Below, one piece after another: positions 46,276 through 55,998 of a stretch of DNA of 64,000 nucleotides. Origin of the DNA: Leptospira johnsonii (GTDB lineage: Bacteria > Spirochaetota > Leptospiria > Leptospirales > Leptospiraceae); assembly GCF_003112675.1 (NCBI RefSeq), contig NZ_BFAY01000011.1, positions 1,364,001-1,428,000 of the forward strand, written 5' to 3'. The notes under the pieces were generated by a model, which was not told the DNA's origin, made no database searches, and saw only the letters and a program-made list of their open reading frames with translations. Position 1 is the stretch's first letter. Each line of letters opens with the position of its first letter. The translations under genes were made by a program, and so were the position numbers.

Positions 46276-46616
46276 TGGCAAACCTCACATTCAACGAAAA
46301 AGTGGACGGAAGCAAATTGATCCTCAAGGTCGCAGGAGAGATTGATGCTAAAACCGCTCCGGACCTAAAAATCAAATTGGAAGCGGCGGTAGGGAACGGT
46401 ATCAAAACCATCATTTGTGATTGTTCGGCACTTACTTATATTGCTTCCGCAGGGATCGGCGTTCTAAACTCGATCCAAAAATTCCTGAAGGAAAAATCGG
46501 GAGAGATCGTTTTCTGCAACCTTAAAAAGGAAGTGAAGGATACGATGGAACTTATGTATTTCACCAAAAAGGTGAGAGTATTTCCTTCTTTAGATGATGC
46601 GTTAGGCGGGGTTTGA
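46275..46616 (+). CDS. anti-sigma factor antagonist, RsbV/SpoIIAA-like STAS protein
   Basis: This 113-aa STAS protein carries the signature 'IICDCSALTYIASAGIGVL', with the Ser before AG as the phospho-acceptor. In its unphosphorylated state such a protein binds the kinase/anti-sigma partner. The next gene is that kinase-like ATPase and the one after is a PP2C phosphatase, giving the classic partner-switching set. It overlaps the unknown protein before it by one base and the ATPase gene after it by four bases, so all are one operon. Confidence 0.92.
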   Translation: MANLTFNEKVDGSKLILKVAGEIDAKTAPDLKIKLEAAVGNGIKTIICDCSALTYIASAGIGVLNSIQKFLKEKSGEIVFCNLKKEVKDTMELMYFTKKVRVFPSLDDALGGV

Positions 46617-47044
46617 ATCCTCTCATGGATTCCATTCCGGAAAAAATACTATATTACTCCGTCGATCTGGATGAGCTTTCTAAAATTCGGGGAGAGGTTC
46701 GCGAATTTTTAGGAGAAGACTGTTCGGATATAGTCAAGGGCAGGATCGTATTCTGCTTAGATGAAGCTATGACTAATGTAATAGAGCATGGATTTTCGGA
46801 GCCAGACTCTTCTAAAATCGAATTAAGAATGAAAAAGAATAAAGGAAGCTGGAAGTTCTCTATCCTGGACCAAGGCGTTCCTTTCGATCCCACCAAAGAA
46901 AAAAGCGAAACCTGGAAGGAATTATACGAAAGCGGGGCCGACGGAGGTTTCGGATTACGTTCCATTAAAAAGATAATGGTCGTACGTTACCAACGTCTCA
47001 AAAATCCTCCGCGTAACAAACTCACTCTGATTCATACGAGATAA
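46613..47044 (+). CDS. RsbW-like ATP-binding anti-sigma/serine kinase
   Basis: This 143-aa GHKL ATPase is of the RsbW/SpoIIAB type. The N box is 'CLDEAMTNVIEHGFSE', the G1 box lies in 'ILDQGVPFDP', and the G2 region is 'DGGFGLRSIKKIM'. These kinases phosphorylate the STAS antagonist on serine and hold a sigma factor or another target. It starts with TTG or the ATG at 46625 and overlaps the STAS stop. No sigma gene is in this operon, so its target is elsewhere or not a sigma factor. Confidence 0.88.
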   Translation: MNPLMDSIPEKILYYSVDLDELSKIRGEVREFLGEDCSDIVKGRIVFCLDEAMTNVIEHGFSEPDSSKIELRMKKNKGSWKFSILDQGVPFDPTKEKSETWKELYESGADGGFGLRSIKKIMVVRYQRLKNPPRNKLTLIHTR

Positions 47045-47048
47045 TAAG

Positions 47049-50027
47049 ATGATTAAAAACAAATTCCTAAGAGCGGTTCTACCCGGAATACGGGCAAAAC
47101 TTTCCTTTTTCACAGCCGCATTGGTCATCTCCATATTAGGTTTTACTTCTATAATTCATTATTCCCAACAGACAAAAGCTTTAGAAGAGAAGCTTGAGTC
47201 AGAGTTAAAGGCTCCGTTGGAATATGTGAACTCGGTCGTTTTAGATCTGGAAAATCTGAGCAGAAGTATGATCTTGATAGAAGAGTTCAAGGTCAGGGTA
47301 AAAGAGAAAAAGAAACAACTAAGTAAGTTCAAGAGGACAGTTGTCCAGAAGGAAGGCGGACTTTTTGGTGCATTAAAAGCATTCGGCCAATCCATAGGAT
47401 TGAATGTTAAAAGAGGGAATGTTTATAAATCCGTTGATACATATTTTACTCGATATCTTTCCGAAAAAGAGATCCAAGAGTTCGAGTCCAAGGTTCGTAA
47501 CGAATTAAGAAAAGAGAATGGAGCTCCGATTGATGCTCCTGTTTATGAAAAGATCAGGTCCATTGCGGAGAAGACTGCACTTGCGAGGATCAGTGCGGAG
47601 ACTTCTAAGATCAGAATAGAGGAAATTGGAGAAGAACTCAAGTTTCTAGATACTGAATTAGCAAAAGCTGATTTGGATCCTAAAAAGAAAAAGACTTACC
47701 TTTCGGATAAAGACAAACTAGAGAAGGAAAAAAAGACTGCAGAAAAGGCTATCCCGGATGGAGAGAAGAAGGCGGCATCAGGAGAGACTGCTTTAACAAA
47801 AGCGCTCCAGAATTTTTTCAGAGGATCGTTTAAGGATAGGATTTCCTCTTTAGGACTTCTTCCGGATAAAATTAGAATTTTAGCATATGATCGAGTGGGA
47901 AAGGAAACTTTAGATACGGGTTTACTCTTCTCCCAAAGTTCGGAGACAGGCAAAAAATTACTCTCGCAAGCGGATTTTACCGAAAGCCGCAAGAGTCTTT
48001 TTGGAGATTCGGATGTTTTAGAAGTCATTCAAAACAAATCGGAGCCGGAAAGTTACGAGGTAGGTGGAAGACAATATGAAGTAGTGTATCGTCCCGTTTT
48101 CAGGAACCCGAGCACAGCGGAAAGATCCAGATCTATGGCGGAAGAGATCTTAGAGAATCCCAAAGATTGGGCAAAGTATCTAGAAGAAGATAGAAAAATT
48201 TCCGCAGAGATTGCTGAGATTTCCCAAAGATTAAAGGCCAGAATGTCGGAACTTCGTAAGGATGGAAAGGCCAAACCTTCTTCCGATAAGGAATTCAAAA
48301 ATCTAGCTCTTGCTTATAGACAGATGCTCAAAAAACGAGACACAAAGTTGGAGCAGTTACAGCCGTATACATCGGTTTTTGAGAAAAATGAAAAGAAATG
48401 GAACGATGATCATAAATCTCTAAAAGACAAGATCGCCAGCACTTCCAAAGAAATTTTGGAATGGGAGAAGCTATTGAAATTCCCTCCTAAAGAGGGAGAA
48501 AATAAAACTTCTCCGGAGGAAATCCAAGAAAAGATCAGGACATTAGAATCCCAGCAAGAAGAATATAAAGATTCCTTAATTCGTTTGGAATCTACTAAGG
48601 GAGATTGGGGGAATTCCTACGAAAGAAAAGCAGAGGATGCGTTTTACGGCCTGAGAGAAGCGGCTCTAGAGGACTTTACTTTTATTCCTTTCAAAACAGG
48701 GCCTGCTGGAATTAGAAGATATTATAAGGATGAAAATGAAAGAAAGTCCGTTCGGATCAAATGGAGACTTTTGAGAGAATGGATCCTTTCCGGGAATTCA
48801 GAGACGGAACTTCCTAAAGCTCCGAAGGGAATTGCTTGGGATTCCGGAATTCTAGTCCGAAGCAGAAGTGAAGCGGAAGAAGTAATGTGGGATTTGGATT
48901 CTACTCCTCTTGTAGCTCCGGGAGAAGAGGAGGGCAAAGGATTGGTCTATGATCTTCTCCGAAAAGACTTATTAGGATATAATATTATTCTAATAGATAG
49001 GACCGAAGGTGTCCGTCAAATGAAATCCAACCGGGAGGAAATGATCCGGTATACCGGGATCATCGGGACGATCGCAATTCTTTTAGCTTACGGTTTGGCT
49101 TGGTTTGTGGTTCGCAGGATCAGAGTGATCAGTAAAAATGCTGAATCAATTGGGGAAGGTAATCTGAATGTGGAATTTCCTCCTGCAGGTTACGACGAGA
49201 TTGGAGTATTGAGCGAATCCCTGAACGATATGGTTCACGGTTTGAAAGAAAGAGAAGAGATGAAAGGAGAACTTTTGGCAGCAGAAGAGATCCAGAAACG
49301 ACTTCTTCCTGAAAAACTTCCTTCTAGTTTGAACGACTATGTGGAATTCGGTGCGTTCTATAAGGCGATGACCGGAGTCGGCGGGGATTATTACGATTTT
49401 ATTGAATTGGGTGGAGGGAAGATCGCGATCTGTATCGGCGACGTTTCTAACCACGGTGTGGGCCCTGCGATAGTGATGGCTCTTTTCAGGTCTCAGATCA
49501 GGGCGATTCTCCGGAAAGGAGAAAGGGATTTGAAAAAGATCTTACTCGAGGCAAATGCTTATCAATATGAAGACACTCCCGATCATATTTTTATTACTTT
49601 CTTCTTAGCTATCTTCGATTCCAATACTTCCAGATTGGAATATATTTCTGCGGGCCACGTTAAGCCTTTATTCTTTGATGCTTCCGATGGAAAGATCAAA
49701 GAACTTCCTGCTGGTGGTTTGCCGATCGGTATGGATGAAAATTCCTTCTTTGAAACTACGATAGAGAAAAGAGTATTAACCTTGGATTCCGGAGATATTT
49801 TCTTCGAATATACGGACGGTTTGGATGAGGCAAGAAGTCCTAACTCGGATATGTACACCAGAGAAAGGCTTGCAAAATTACTGCACGCGAACGGAGAAAA
49901 ACGTCCGGAAGAGTTGATCAAAACAATCGTCGCTGATGTGGAATCTCATACACAACAAGATCTAAGTGCGACAGGGTTCTCTAAACTTTCGGACGATATC
50001 GCTATGATCGCAATCCGGAAAAGATAA
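47049..50027 (+). CDS. HAMP-PP2C (SpoIIE/RsbU-type) serine phosphatase, 992 aa
   Basis: This is a large membrane phosphatase. A first membrane helix (about 18-38) is followed by an extracytoplasmic region of about 620 residues with long charged coiled-coil stretches (for example around 180-250 and 370-510). A second helix lies at about 660-685 ('IIGTIAILLAYGLAWFVV'), then HAMP (about 685-740), then the PP2C domain. That domain has 'GVGGDYYDFIELGGGKIAICIGDVSNHG' (split; metal-binding Asp residues) and 'FFEYTDGLDEARS' with the final 'DDIAMIAIRKR'. It should dephosphorylate the STAS protein of the same operon. The long sensor region is unusual in size. It follows the ATPase gene after four bases. 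Confidence 0.92.
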   Translation: MIKNKFLRAVLPGIRAKLSFFTAALVISILGFTSIIHYSQQTKALEEKLESELKAPLEYVNSVVLDLENLSRSMILIEEFKVRVKEKKKQLSKFKRTVVQKEGGLFGALKAFGQSIGLNVKRGNVYKSVDTYFTRYLSEKEIQEFESKVRNELRKENGAPIDAPVYEKIRSIAEKTALARISAETSKIRIEEIGEELKFLDTELAKADLDPKKKKTYLSDKDKLEKEKKTAEKAIPDGEKKAASGETALTKALQNFFRGSFKDRISSLGLLPDKIRILAYDRVGKETLDTGLLFSQSSETGKKLLSQADFTESRKSLFGDSDVLEVIQNKSEPESYEVGGRQYEVVYRPVFRNPSTAERSRSMAEEILENPKDWAKYLEEDRKISAEIAEISQRLKARMSELRKDGKAKPSSDKEFKNLALAYRQMLKKRDTKLEQLQPYTSVFEKNEKKWNDDHKSLKDKIASTSKEILEWEKLLKFPPKEGENKTSPEEIQEKIRTLESQQEEYKDSLIRLESTKGDWGNSYERKAEDAFYGLREAALEDFTFIPFKTGPAGIRRYYKDENERKSVRIKWRLLREWILSGNSETELPKAPKGIAWDSGILVRSRSEAEEVMWDLDSTPLVAPGEEEGKGLVYDLLRKDLLGYNIILIDRTEGVRQMKSNREEMIRYTGIIGTIAILLAYGLAWFVVRRIRVISKNAESIGEGNLNVEFPPAGYDEIGVLSESLNDMVHGLKEREEMKGELLAAEEIQKRLLPEKLPSSLNDYVEFGAFYKAMTGVGGDYYDFIELGGGKIAICIGDVSNHGVGPAIVMALFRSQIRAILRKGERDLKKILLEANAYQYEDTPDHIFITFFLAIFDSNTSRLEYISAGHVKPLFFDASDGKIKELPAGGLPIGMDENSFFETTIEKRVLTLDSGDIFFEYTDGLDEARSPNSDMYTRERLAKLLHANGEKRPEELIKTIVADVESHTQQDLSATGFSKLSDDIAMIAIRKR

Positions 50028-50046
50028 GAACCTTTCGTTTTCGTTG

Positions 50047-50078
50047 GATCCGTTTGTAGGAGTTCCTACAAACGGATC
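50047..50078. repeat. perfect 32-bp palindrome between convergent operons
   Basis: Perfect 15-bp arms (GATCCGTTTGTAGGA at 50047-50061 and its complement at 50064-50078) flank a two-base spacer. It lies 19 bases after the phosphatase stop and 7 bases from the carboxylase stop on the other strand. The core TTTGTAGGAGTTCCTACAAA resembles a short palindrome that recurs in leptospiral genomes. Probably a bidirectional transcription-end structure, though no T-run follows. Confidence 0.7.
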
Positions 50079-50085
50079 GTTCAAA

Positions 50086-53000
50086 TTAAGGAAGGATTAG
50101 ATCCTTCCAATCTTCTCCTGAAGTTTGAGGACAAAGATATACTTCTCCTTCGGAGTACTTGTTTTTGTTCTTTCTCCAAAGGGAAAGTTTAAGGTCGGCT
50201 TCTTCTAAACCTGTTTTTAAAACTTCTCTTAACTCTGAAATAGATTTGAAAGTGCCGTCCAAGACTCCGGTATTTTTTGCGTCGAAGTCCGCCCTGGATT
50301 TCTTTATGAAAGATCCGAAAAATTCTTTTTGGATAGATTCGATTTCTTGAATATTCCCTTCTTTTCTGAGCGAGGCTACTTTTGCTCCCTGGAACAGGTC
50401 GAACGCTGAGTTTCCTCCCATCACAGCGAGAGTTGCTTCTGCTAAAGAATAATATGCGATCCCTGGTCTTAAAAATCCGCTGAACGCATGTATCTGTCTT
50501 CCTCCGTAATTTTGTCTTAATACGATGGAGACTACAGGCATTTCAGAGAGAACGTTTACGTCCAAGGATTCCCCGCCGATTTGTTGTATCCTTGCTCTTT
50601 CTTGTTTGGTACCTGGAACGAAACCTGGAGCATCAGAGATCATTAATAAAGGAATGGAATGTTTGTTCGCGAATTCTGTGAATACTCTGAATTTTTCCGT
50701 TCCAGGTGCGTCAGGAGAGCCTCCTCCTTTCGGTTGGTCCGCAATGATCGCAATGGTTCTGCCTTGTATTCTTCCGAGTCCTGTAATCAAACTGGAACCT
50801 GGGTCCCATTCTCCGAATTCTAAGAAAGTGTTTTCGTCTAAAATTTTTTGGACGATCTCTTCTTTCATATCGTAAGAAACCGTGATCTCGTTCGGAAGTT
50901 TGATCTCGTTTCCGTTTGCCGGAGAATTTTCGATCTTTCTATGATTTAACAAATGGAAAAACTTTTTAATGATCTCATAAGCTTCCGATTCGTTTTTAGC
51001 TGTGAATGTCGCCCATCTTTTTTTATTCAAGAATTCCTTATGTATGGAAGCTTTGCTCTTTTCGTTCGGTTCTAAAAGTAACCATACATCCGCCTCTGAA
51101 GTAAGTTCGGAGACTCTAAGTCCTTCCGGATTTTTTACGAAATGTAAGCAGGCTCCTTTAAAATTTTGTAATGATTTTTGGAAGTCCCTTCTGGGTCTTA
51201 AGGAATCGTAATCATCCAAATGGGAACTTCTGAACCATTTGCTTCCGTATACTAAGAGCAGGCTTGTTCCAGTTTTTTCTGCGATCCGAACTGATTCTTT
51301 CGCTTTGATAATACAGGGAAGAGAATGGAATCCGTCGCTGGTTCTTGGCCCCATAGAAAGTACGGAAGCTTCTCCCAATCGAATGAATCCGGAGACTAAT
51401 GATCCTGAACCTGAATAGTTTTCTTTGATCGGCAGGAAAAATCCGCTCTCAGAATGATAGGTGAGTTCGTTCTCATCTAAAACATTCCAATTTTCTGATA
51501 TGACTCTTTGGCCTTTATCTTTTGGAAGAAGTTTACATCCCAATAAAGTGTCTTGTATCCTTCTGATGATCCAAATGAGCTGTATCTTATCGTTTGCTAC
51601 AAAATCCACAGTTCCCGTGGCTTGGCCCATTATTTTAGCCCCGCCTATCTCATAATTGGTGAATTTTTCGCCGGTTACGGATTCGATTACTGAAGACCCT
51701 GTTAGAACTCGGTAGGATTCATCTTCATTTAAGAGAACTTGTAAGGAGGCTTGGGAAGAGCCATAAACATCCAGTCCTGTAGAGGATCCTGTTCCAACTG
51801 CGACTGTAAAACAAAACTTAGGTCTTTCTTCAGAGTTGTATCTTCTGAATTCTGATCCGTATTTCTTTTCAGTTTCGGAACATACTTCTTTTAAGACCGG
51901 ATCTGAATGTGATTCGATTGCGGCTCTGAATTCGGAAGCTTTCAAACCTGCACTTAAAAGTGAGTTCATGAAGAATCCTTCTGCGGCTCTATTTAAAGAA
52001 ACCATTCCTTCTTTAATGTTAGCGCCTGCTCCGTCATTCCAGATATACAAAGGAAGGTCTTTTCGATAGGCATAGTATGCGGCTGCTATGTATTTTCTTC
52101 CTTCTAAATCTCCTGTAGCGCCGCCTGCTACTCTGGAATCTTTAAAAAAACATAATGCAGGTTTTCCGCCAATCTTTCCTTCGAATATTTTTGCTCCTGG
52201 TATATAGATCTCTTCTTTGCCTGTTTTAGGATTTTTTCTGAGAAGACCGTCTGTTCCCGGGATCATGATCTCTTTTGCGGAATCCATATCGAATATTTCG
52301 GAAACCCAACATTCCAAAGGCCATTTTCCTTTTTGGAAAACAGTCAGATCTTTTGGATCGGTTCCTGTGCAGTACGGAAATCTAGGATCATTACGATGCG
52401 CTATGTCCATCCTAAGCTTTCCATCTTTAAAGAAGAAGGAAAGAGTTACCGTTTTTTCGGAATTTTCCGGAAGGAAATCCATCGTGAATTGACTGTAAAC
52501 TCCGTGTAAGAAGAAACGAAGAACCGATCCGGAGGATTCCATTATATTATTATAATTGAATACATCTTGGTCATTGGATCCTGGATCGAATTTGACCTTG
52601 AATCCGGAAACTAGAACTTCTAATCTGAAAATATCCACTTTTTTGAATATTTGGGAGCCTTGCAAAATACACGCCCCTACTTTCGCGGTGGTTTCCAGAT
52701 CGAATCGAGAAGTTTTCTTTTCCGATTCAGCGCTTAAAGTGGAGAAGAGTATATATTGTTTTTCTTTTTCGGTTTCTAAGAAATACAAAAAATGTCCGGG
52801 AGTAGGGGAGAATAATCTCTTAATACTTCCTTGGGATTGCCAATGTGCTATTTTTTTTCGGATTTGCGAAGTGAGGGACTCATCGAAGTTTTCAGGGATC
52901 AATGGTAAGTCTTCCGAAAAGGATCTTTTGAATTTTTCTTCTAAGATCTCGGATCTTTGCTCAGATACGGATGACCAAGGTGATTTTAGAAAACGTACAT

Positions 53001-55986
53001 AATCGAATACATGTTTCCTGGAAATGGTTGCATCTCCCCCTTTGAATTTTTGGGGACGATTTCCTCTGGAGCTTAATATTCTTCTGACCGTTTTTTCGAG
53101 AGAACTTTCCTTCTCTCTTTCTTCCAGATACAAGATGCCATTCAATGCAAGATCGATGGAAGGAGTAGGCGGAGCATAAATGGAAAGTATTTCCAAAAGT
53201 TTTGCGACGAGTTCTTTTCCTTCTCTAAGATTCGCGTATGCTTTTACCAAAAATATGAATGCATCCTTTTGGTTTTTAGTCCTTCGAAGAGGATTCCATG
53301 GTTTTATTCCGTAATAATGAAATGCATTCGATAGAAGTTTTTTCGTAGTTTTAGGCGGATTATATCCTTCTGTATCCCATTCCGATAGAGCTCTTTGTAT
53401 CTCTCCATAGTGAGAAAATTTTGTTCCAGGATCTGAAGAGAATATTCTGCGCACTAATACGTGGAATTTCAAAAGTTCTAAATAGAAATTTCCCCATTGT
53501 CGATTTTCCGAATCTGGAAGTTTGGAAAATTCAAAATTGGAAAGTATAGAATTTATCTTTTCTACTGCATCTTGTTCTCTAAAGGTTCCCAAGATCCAGG
53601 ACTTCAGTAAAATTCTCAGATCGGAGCCCGAAGTTTTTTCTATCGGGGAGAGTTTTAGTTCTATATCCGCTTCTAGGGACGCCCAGATTTCCCAGATGGA
53701 TCCTCCAAAAGTATTATGATTTTCTAATTCTTTTTTGACTTCGGATCTTTGCTCTGTTTCGATTTTTGCGAGTATTTCTCCTTCGCTCAAGCCTTTGCCC
53801 AGAACCATTCCTGAAGCGGTCATTCCTCGAACTAATTTGCTACCATCTCCATGTTCTAATAGATATCCTAGTTTTCCGCTAACAGGCGCGGTAAGAACTG
53901 TTTCCATCTTCATGGCAGAAATGACTAAGATCGGATCTCCTTCTTGGATTGTTTCTCCTTCTTTCCATGTCTCGTTCGTTTGAGGGTTATTACAGATCTT
54001 TACGAATGTTCCTTGGAAAGGAGAACGTAATACTCCTTCGCTGGATGCGTTATTCTTTTTGTCTTTGGATAAAATGGAAAATCGGAGATACCTAAGTTTT
54101 CCTTGTTCATCCGGAAATCTCACCAAGTGAAAAGAAGGCCTACGATCTACTCGGACTGGAATTGTCCTGCCTGCAAATTCTACTAAAAATTCTTCTCCCA
54201 ATTCGCCGCTTAAAGAGACTCCAATAGTCCCAAAATCTTTTCCATTTAGTAAAATCCTGTAACTGGAAATGGAAGTTCGGAATAGGCGGGTCTTAAAAGT
54301 TTTCGTCTCCGATTTTAATTCGAATTCATAAAGTGAATATTCAGACTCTTGGGAATGAAGTAGTTTGGGAAGATCCCTGTCTCTAAAGGATCTTTTTAGA
54401 TCATTTTCGGTTATAAAAACGGATTCAGCGAGGGAACAGATGACTGCTCCTACTTCCTCTGATTCTTTTTCCGCTTTCGTAAGCTCTTCATTATTAGATA
54501 AAATTAAATTATCATATTCTCCTGAACGAAACAGATCATGTCTTACTAGTTTGAGCAATTGTTCGATATTTGTGGTGATCCCTCGGATGTAGAGATCGGA
54601 AAGAGCTCTTTCCATTCTGAGAAGCGCTTCTTCTCTCGTGGTTCCCGTGGTGATTAATTTTCCGATCATGGGATCATAATCACCTAATACTCTATCACCT
54701 TTTCTGAATCCGAAATCGCAACGTACTCCGTTGAATGTAGGTAATTCCAGATCTTTTATTTTTCCCGGAGAAGGTGAATAGTTTTGAAAAGGGTCTTCCG
54801 CATAGATCCTGCATTGGATAGAATGATTTCTGTCAGAGAATCTTCTGCGGATCACCGAGTCATAAGGGATCTCTTGTTCTCTTCCATCAAAAAATAGAAT
54901 TTGCCATTTAGCTAGATCGATCCCAAGAGATTGGTCCGTCACAGGATATTCCACCTGTAATCTAGTATTCATTTCTAAAAAACCAAAATTGCCTGTTTCG
55001 CAATCTAGTAGGAATTCCACGGTTCCCGCGGCACATCCTTCCGAGTAACCTGAGATATGAGCGATCTTTTCTGCGGATGATAATAATTGTAATAAGGTCC
55101 TATCGTCTAAAAAAGTTTCTCCACTTTCTTCCACAACTTTTTGGTTTCTTCTTTGAACCGCGCATTTTCGGATACCTACTGCGGTGGAATTGAAAATTTG
55201 CACTTCAAAGTGAGCAGGTCTCTCTACGTATTTTTCAAAGAAGAAGGTACCGTTTCCGTAGGATTGGACGCCGATACGGACCGCACTTTCTATTGCAGGA
55301 ACTAGCTCTTTGGAATTTCGTACGATGACCATTCCTTTTCCACCGCCGCCGCTGTCCAATTTGATCATGATAGGATAACCGATCCTTTCCGCTTCTTGGA
55401 CTGCGATCTCTTCTCCGCCTGTGATGGGTCCGCTTCCCAATAAAAGTGGGATACCGTTCTCTAATGCCAACTTTCTAGCATCCAGTTTGTTTCCCACTTT
55501 TCTCATTACGGAGGCTTTGGGACCCATGAATATTATATTTTTTTTATATATTAGGGATGCTTCCTCCAATGATTCCACAAATTTGAAGTCTTCGGACAAA
55601 AATCCGTATCCTGGATATACAGCGTTTGCGTCAGAAAGCAAGGTGGCGGCTATGATTGTCTGGGAATTCGTATATTTATCGGAACTTCCTATGTATATGA
55701 TCTCGTCTGCGGACTCATACCAGGATTGTTCTCTATCAGGGTCGGTTACTACTGCAACGGAGCGGATACCTTCTTCTCTTAATGCTAAAAAGAATCTTTT
55801 GGCGATCTCTCCCCTGTTTGCGATCAGTACTTTTTTCAGGACACCTTTTCTTTCCGGTAAAATTTCCCTTTTTTCGGAACGCCCTGGGTTTAAAATTTTC
55901 AATTCTCTGATGACGGAATCTATTTCAGGAATGCTTAATATTCCTTGGGTAAATGAATCTGGTTCTGGTTTTCTTGTGGGTATCAT
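50086..55986 (-). CDS. single-chain biotin-dependent acyl-CoA carboxylase (acetyl-CoA carboxylase-like), 1966 aa
   Basis: One polypeptide carries every domain of an acyl-CoA carboxylase. Biotin carboxylase (about 49-505): 'KVLIANRGEIAKRFF', the ATP loop 'DSGGGGKGMVIV', 'EMNTRLQVEYPVTD'. Biotin carrier (about 655-740): 'ISAMKMETVLTAPVSG', with the biotin Lys near 692 and Ser where most have Glu or Val before AMKM. A central region (about 750-1220) has no recognised motif. Carboxyltransferase (about 1230-1930): 'FKDSRVAGGATGDLEGRKY' and 'ADQPKGGGSPDAPGTEKF', then 'SIVLRQNYGGRQIHAFSG'. The BC-BCCP-central-CT order is that of eukaryotic ACC. It is the third gene after fas and acpS; its Shine-Dalgarno overlaps the acpS stop. 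Acetyl-CoA as substrate is inferred; propionyl- or longer acyl-CoA is possible. Confidence 0.88.
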   Translation of the reverse strand: MIPTRKPEPDSFTQGILSIPEIDSVIRELKILNPGRSEKREILPERKGVLKKVLIANRGEIAKRFFLALREEGIRSVAVVTDPDREQSWYESADEIIYIGSSDKYTNSQTIIAATLLSDANAVYPGYGFLSEDFKFVESLEEASLIYKKNIIFMGPKASVMRKVGNKLDARKLALENGIPLLLGSGPITGGEEIAVQEAERIGYPIMIKLDSGGGGKGMVIVRNSKELVPAIESAVRIGVQSYGNGTFFFEKYVERPAHFEVQIFNSTAVGIRKCAVQRRNQKVVEESGETFLDDRTLLQLLSSAEKIAHISGYSEGCAAGTVEFLLDCETGNFGFLEMNTRLQVEYPVTDQSLGIDLAKWQILFFDGREQEIPYDSVIRRRFSDRNHSIQCRIYAEDPFQNYSPSPGKIKDLELPTFNGVRCDFGFRKGDRVLGDYDPMIGKLITTGTTREEALLRMERALSDLYIRGITTNIEQLLKLVRHDLFRSGEYDNLILSNNEELTKAEKESEEVGAVICSLAESVFITENDLKRSFRDRDLPKLLHSQESEYSLYEFELKSETKTFKTRLFRTSISSYRILLNGKDFGTIGVSLSGELGEEFLVEFAGRTIPVRVDRRPSFHLVRFPDEQGKLRYLRFSILSKDKKNNASSEGVLRSPFQGTFVKICNNPQTNETWKEGETIQEGDPILVISAMKMETVLTAPVSGKLGYLLEHGDGSKLVRGMTASGMVLGKGLSEGEILAKIETEQRSEVKKELENHNTFGGSIWEIWASLEADIELKLSPIEKTSGSDLRILLKSWILGTFREQDAVEKINSILSNFEFSKLPDSENRQWGNFYLELLKFHVLVRRIFSSDPGTKFSHYGEIQRALSEWDTEGYNPPKTTKKLLSNAFHYYGIKPWNPLRRTKNQKDAFIFLVKAYANLREGKELVAKLLEILSIYAPPTPSIDLALNGILYLEEREKESSLEKTVRRILSSRGNRPQKFKGGDATISRKHVFDYVRFLKSPWSSVSEQRSEILEEKFKRSFSEDLPLIPENFDESLTSQIRKKIAHWQSQGSIKRLFSPTPGHFLYFLETEKEKQYILFSTLSAESEKKTSRFDLETTAKVGACILQGSQIFKKVDIFRLEVLVSGFKVKFDPGSNDQDVFNYNNIMESSGSVLRFFLHGVYSQFTMDFLPENSEKTVTLSFFFKDGKLRMDIAHRNDPRFPYCTGTDPKDLTVFQKGKWPLECWVSEIFDMDSAKEIMIPGTDGLLRKNPKTGKEEIYIPGAKIFEGKIGGKPALCFFKDSRVAGGATGDLEGRKYIAAAYYAYRKDLPLYIWNDGAGANIKEGMVSLNRAAEGFFMNSLLSAGLKASEFRAAIESHSDPVLKEVCSETEKKYGSEFRRYNSEERPKFCFTVAVGTGSSTGLDVYGSSQASLQVLLNEDESYRVLTGSSVIESVTGEKFTNYEIGGAKIMGQATGTVDFVANDKIQLIWIIRRIQDTLLGCKLLPKDKGQRVISENWNVLDENELTYHSESGFFLPIKENYSGSGSLVSGFIRLGEASVLSMGPRTSDGFHSLPCIIKAKESVRIAEKTGTSLLLVYGSKWFRSSHLDDYDSLRPRRDFQKSLQNFKGACLHFVKNPEGLRVSELTSEADVWLLLEPNEKSKASIHKEFLNKKRWATFTAKNESEAYEIIKKFFHLLNHRKIENSPANGNEIKLPNEITVSYDMKEEIVQKILDENTFLEFGEWDPGSSLITGLGRIQGRTIAIIADQPKGGGSPDAPGTEKFRVFTEFANKHSIPLLMISDAPGFVPGTKQERARIQQIGGESLDVNVLSEMPVVSIVLRQNYGGRQIHAFSGFLRPGIAYYSLAEATLAVMGGNSAFDLFQGAKVASLRKEGNIQEIESIQKEFFGSFIKKSRADFDAKNTGVLDGTFKSISELREVLKTGLEEADLKLSLWRKNKNKYSEGEVYLCPQTSGEDWKDLILP

Positions 55987-55998
55987 TCGCTTTTTCTC

